This document shows positions 60,110 to 64,000 of a stretch of DNA of 64,000 nt, piece after piece (position 1 is the stretch's first letter; each line of letters begins with the position of its first letter). The stretch covers positions 68,630,186-68,694,185 of the forward strand of contig OU342630.1 of assembly GCA_910589415.1 (NCBI GenBank), in the 5' to 3' direction. The notes beneath the pieces are model-generated. The model ran no database searches. It saw only the letters and a list, made by a program, of their open reading frames with translations, and was not told where the DNA came from. Source of the stretch: Malachius bipustulatus (lineage: Eukaryota > Arthropoda > Insecta > Coleoptera > Melyridae). The translations under genes and the position numbers were made by a program.

Positions 60110-60469
60110 ACGACTAAATAGAAACTTTCTTGCATTTATTAGGCAAGTTGCAAGGTGAGATTCCACCGCCTTTTCAAAGTTCATATTGTTGAAACTTTGC
60201 AACCGCAACTTTATTTTTGCAACGACAGTGCACTTCAAAAGTAACTTGCAAAAATAAATTTGCAGTGAGGTTTCAATATTAACCTTGCTGAAACATTACA
60301 GCTGCAACATTACTTTTTTAGCTTTATGAACTTACCGGGCAATTTTCAATTGTAACTTTCCTGAAGCTAAGCTTGCAGGAAGGTTCCAACAACTTACCAA
60401 ATGAAATTTTCAAAAGTAATGAAAAATCAATATTGCTGCAACGTTTCGTAATGTTCAATGTCCAGTGGG
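60110..60469 (-). repeat. Right arm with degenerate GCAAYGTTGC repeats
   Basis: Read on the minus strand it starts CCCACTGGACATTGAACATT, followed by CGAAACGTTGCAGCAATATT, AATGTTGCAGCTGTAATGTT and GCGGTTGCAAAGTTTCAAC. It shares motif vocabulary and terminal bases with the arm at 48202-48560, but base-by-base identity beyond the ends is low. Confidence 0.55.
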
Positions 60470-61304
60470 TTCTCTCTTTAATATCTTCTCCTCTCTCGTT
60501 CCTTATTCTCTCTTTTCTCCGACACTCGCTACTTCTCTTACTTACTTCTTACAAATAATTATTTCACTCTTTTAACTTTGTTTCTTACAAACCATTTGAA
60601 ATTCCCCATCTACTCATTTCTTTTCTCGTTTCTATCTCTACATTCACTTATTTTTTTCATTAATTCTGTTTTCTTATTTTTTTAAACAATCACCAAATAT
60701 GTTATTTTTTTTAATTCAGTGGTGATGAATTTAATTTCATAATAAAGACTTATTGAATTTGACGAAAATAATTTTTTTAAAGTTTACTTTTCGAAAGGCA
60801 ACAGAGCCGACCGAATGACGTCTATTCCAGACCGTTGTAGGTACTAACAGCGGCTCGCTTCAAAGTATAGAAAATTTTCCCGCCCGCTAACGTCTACTTT
60901 CTAGCCCTAAGTTCGACAACTTTTCTCAGTTGTTGTTATTAGTTGGGTATACTGATAACGGCAGGTGAGAGCTCCGCAGTTGAGCAGCTCTCGAAATATG
61001 ATACCACGATATACATGCATAATATGTTTCAAGCAAGTCGAAGCGCATTTAAACAATACCGTGCTCTAACGCGATCGCGCTAAAAAATACCGTGTACCTA
61101 TATCTCGGCCGTACCGAAGCAGATTTAAGCTCATATTATGATATCGTCCCTGGCTTGAAGCCGGGGCCGATATGACGTGACGTCATATACTCGCTGAAAT
61201 GCGCATCGTTCCGCGCTTGATATACAGGGTGTATATCTTTAATATTGTATAAAATTTTAAAGCGAGCTTCTTTGGTCAAAAATAAACAAACAAAAAATTT
61301 TATT
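60470..61304. other. Pyrimidine-rich tract and GC-richer patch
   Basis: 60470-60680 is T/C-rich (TTCTCCTCTCTCG, CTCTCTTTTCTCC). At about 61110-61210 a GC-richer patch holds an inverted pair GGCTTGAAGCC and a TGACGTGACGTCATA CRE-like site. No gene seen. Confidence 0.35.
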
Positions 61305-61430
61305 AACGTGTGTCCGGAAATGTAATGTTTTTAAATACAGGGTGTCAAAAAAAGTTTATTTTTCCAATTTTTTTAAGACAACTAGGGAACCGTTTGTGAT
61401 ACAGAACCCAGCTTTTGTTCTACATGTTAT
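61305..61430 (+). repeat. Partial copy of the 34389-35050 foldback family
   Basis: GTGTGTCCGGAAATG, TTTAAATACAGGGTGTC, TATTTTTCCA and TAGGGAACCGT follow in the same order and spacing as at 34375-34460. Only one arm is present. Confidence 0.6.
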
Positions 61431-64000
61431 ATCATTGATACAAGCTACTTTTTTAATACCAATTCAGTTTCTTTCTTGACCTATCTGGATCATAAACTTT
61501 CTGCGCATTTTTATTTCTATATTTTTTGGACGACTCAGGTTATTTTCAGTTGTTGAATAAGTCGCACCTGATAAGTCGCCCTAAATAACGTCACAATATT
61601 TGGTAAGGATAATAATTGAAGTTGGAGACATCGTTTATAATTACACCAAAGAAATATTATTATGATTTTATTGGCATTTATTACATAGGTAGGTACCCAT
61701 TTGAACTTCAACAATAATTTTCTCTATTGATGAAACAGATTTGATTATAAATGTCCTCACACGAATCCCAACGTCCAGTGACTATATTTTGAAATATCTT
61801 ACAAATTGGTATAGTTTGTTTCATGATATCAAAATATCACTCATCTTTCGTTAATAATAATTATTATTACTTTTTATTTTTACATTGCATGACTAGCACC
61901 TATTTCACTGATATATTGCTAATAGTACTCGTTTAGCTGTCTTTTATTTCAGAATAATGCAATCTTGGCTGCAAGAACAAACGATTTAAAGCAGACAACG
62001 TGTTTATTGTGGATATGGTTTGAAAAAGAAAAGTTGTCAATAATAATTATTACTGATCTCCACTTATATTTTTCTGGTTTAATTTTAAGGAAAATAATTA
62101 CATTTTTTCGAATGTAGGTTTTAACTGTGTCGATTTTTTCAAAATTCTTGTCACATCCACATTTTGTTAACAATTGTTACTCTTTAATATTGACAATTAG
62201 AGATACAAGAAAACTGAACTTCATAGCCTTTCAAATCAACAAAAACAGTGCTCTTGAAGTTGTTTTTGTTGAAATTTGAAATACTTGAATGTTGAACAAG
62301 AAGTAATCTCCACTTTGAGGAAACAAAATTCTTCAAAATTGTCAATATGAAAGAAGTTGAGTTCTCAACTTCACCTCTCCATACATTTCAATTTACCTAT
62401 AAGAGAGATTTTATTTTTCTTTGACTTCTTAATGACCCTACAACAATATACTGAAGAGTTTATCCGCGACTTACGGGACACCCTATATCCACATAGCTAT
62501 AGCATGCAGATCATGGTAAATAAAAGTAAACACAGAGTTTTATAAATAAAGTGAAAGGTTTTTAAATTGCGATGGGTAGGTATAATGAAATGATACGGGA
62601 GTTAGTCCTCTGATTGTTTCTACCAGTTAGGTACTTGATGGGGTTTCTCAAAAAATTCTGAAGAAGATAGCACATTTCGATACATTAGGTAATAAAAATC
62701 TAAAAAGTTCAAGAGAAAAGACATGAAAACGATTACGTATTTGTGTAAAAAATAATTTACAACTACTGTCAAAGTGCAAACTTCATGCATTACAGACGAA
62801 TCCTTTACAAGTAGGATGAGGGCTGAGTGACCACTGACTATAGGCTCAGTGAATGAACTTGTTCTGCAAGGAGATTAGGGATACGAGATTTTTTAATACA
62901 ACTGTGGGTGTTTCCCCCTTTTTTAACAAACTTGGATGGCCTCTGACAAACTTTGTCATAAGAATCAAGTTTTCACTTTTTAAAGTTGCTTTTATAGGTA
63001 GGTACCTTCCCTCATCACTGATTTCAGCTGCAGACGTATCTTCTTAAGATCACTTTGAAATATTTTTTTATCTTCTGCTTTATCGTAAATAAAATGGGAT
63101 TAAGTATTATTCTCAGATCAAATAATGTCGATCGAACATGACATAAAAATTACATAACTTTATATTAATTTCATAAGTTACTTATAAATAAGTAAGCTTA
63201 CTTACTAGTACTTTAAATAAGGGACACCTGTAAAGAAGTTATTATATTTTTAGTTATAAAAAAATTGTCAAAAAATGTTGCTATACATTATTTATAAATA
63301 GATCAAATTTCCAATCTAGTACGTCAGACGTGGTTTTTTTTTAAGATTGCTAAGGGATATCATTATAATATGAAATTTTAATTTTATTGACTACGACTAT
63401 TTGAAAATTAACATAATTATTGTACCAAAATACCGAAACTTGTCTAGCTAGAAATTTATAGTTCAACCTTGCATTTGAAATTATATTTACTCATGTCTAT
63501 TGTCTATCAACTTCAAATTGCTATTGCTCTCCGAACTGTTTTGCAACTAAGGTGTGACCGAAGAGGAAGTAATTAAGAAATTAGCAAAAAAAGTAAGTGT
63601 TCAATATCAATAAATAATAATATTGTCACGTTTTCTTACTTACGTGTCTATTTTTTAAGTCTTCGATTAAAATAAAAACTTTGCTCTTTTCACTTTGCAT
63701 TTTTAGAAAACTTCCTGTTCCACAGTTCAAAATATGGTGGTGGTGGTGGTGGTGGTGATATGACCTCAGGGTTATTGAAACCCCATTAGTCACAGACTTT
63801 TGTATTTGGATGTAACAATGTCACAGAGGTTGCAGTTAAAGCATCATTCATTACAAAGTACAAAGTATACAAAAAGATTACATCCCTATCCTAAATTGAA
63901 CAATTATTCCACTTTCCCAGTTCAAAATATAAATTGCATTGTCTTAAACTAGACTATCAAACATTTTGTGAAGTTTGTGCAATTTTATATTGAACAGCCA
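61431..64000. other. AT-rich stretch to window end, no recognised gene
   Basis: ORFs at 62173-61949, 62357-62545 and 62853-63047 have no recognised domain. A (TGG)8 microsatellite lies at 63735-63758. GGTAGGTACC motifs occur at 61686-61698 and 62997-63006. Confidence 0.4.
63735..63758 (+). repeat. (TGG)8 trinucleotide microsatellite
   Basis: Eight uninterrupted TGG units in non-coding DNA. Confidence 0.85.

Larger units (their letters stand above)
48202..60469. mobile_element. Candidate 12.3-kb non-autonomous DNA transposon bounded by GCAAYGTTGC-rich inverted arms
   Basis: The left edge CCCACTGGGCATAGAAATAT and the right edge TTCAATGTCCAGTGGG are inverse at their outermost bases (CCCACTGG-CAT). 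Both edges lead into about 350 bases rich in TTGCA, GCAATGTTGC, GCAACGTT and AAGTTGCA, which look like degenerate subterminal binding repeats. TT sits on both outer flanks. The outer DNA on both sides is T/C-rich on the same strand, as expected if a single insertion split one tract. The interior holds foldbacks and MITEs but no transposase. The alternative is two independent solo elements of one family in opposite orientation. Confidence 0.4.

Overview
This is a gene-poor, AT-rich, repeat-dominated piece of an animal nuclear genome, most likely an insect. The evidence is a Rebers-Riddiford RR-2 cuticular protein gene, an insect-type GLUT1 glucose transporter tail, a six-exon Mediator subunit 27 gene with short arthropod-style introns, and many DNA-transposon relics (mariner, Tc1/mariner-like foldbacks, hAT), R1/Jockey-like LINE relics and a BEL/Pao gag fragment. 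The order cannot be fixed from the sequence alone. The recurring short motif around TAGGTAGGTACCTACC recalls hemipteran or lepidopteran genomes, but that is only an impression. Nothing bacterial or plasmid-like is present.

Layout. 1-4.8 kb: 5' part of a BEL/Pao gag on the minus strand running off the window, a tRNA-derived SINE split by a hAT MITE with a perfect 8-bp target duplication, and a tandem-repeat block. 5.0-8.1 kb: a complete minus-strand RR-2 cuticle protein gene (three coding exons, TATA box, initiator and polyA signal recognisable). 8.75-25.3 kb: plus-strand 3' exons of a Glut1/SLC2A1-like gene whose earlier exons lie before the window. If so, the cuticle gene is nested antisense in a Glut1 intron. 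Four exons are phase-compatible and imply alternative C-termini. The introns carry a 710-bp foldback, an IS630/mariner-type transposase relic with long inverted repeats, a Jockey-type LINE relic, a 1-kb foldback, a second mariner relic and a MITE with head-to-head tandem arrays. 25.3-35.3 kb: apparently intergenic, with a few unrecognised ORFs. 35.75-37.79 kb: complete MED27 gene. 38.4-47 kb: foldback elements and relics, including a 1.19-kb near-palindrome. 48.2-60.5 kb: a region bounded by inverted arms rich in GCAAYGTTGC-like motifs, perhaps one 12.3-kb non-autonomous DNA transposon. It holds smaller elements, including a 2,049-bp element inserted into a foldback. 60.5-64 kb: no gene seen.

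The three cellular genes are unrelated in function: sugar import across the plasma membrane, cuticle structure, and RNA polymerase II transcription. No defence or metabolic system is evident. The most original material is in transposon architecture (the candidate giant element, the nested CCCATACAGCAC element, the CAGGGTG foldback families) and in the alternative 3' exons of Glut1. All element boundaries and protein calls were made by eye; no database search or alignment program was run.
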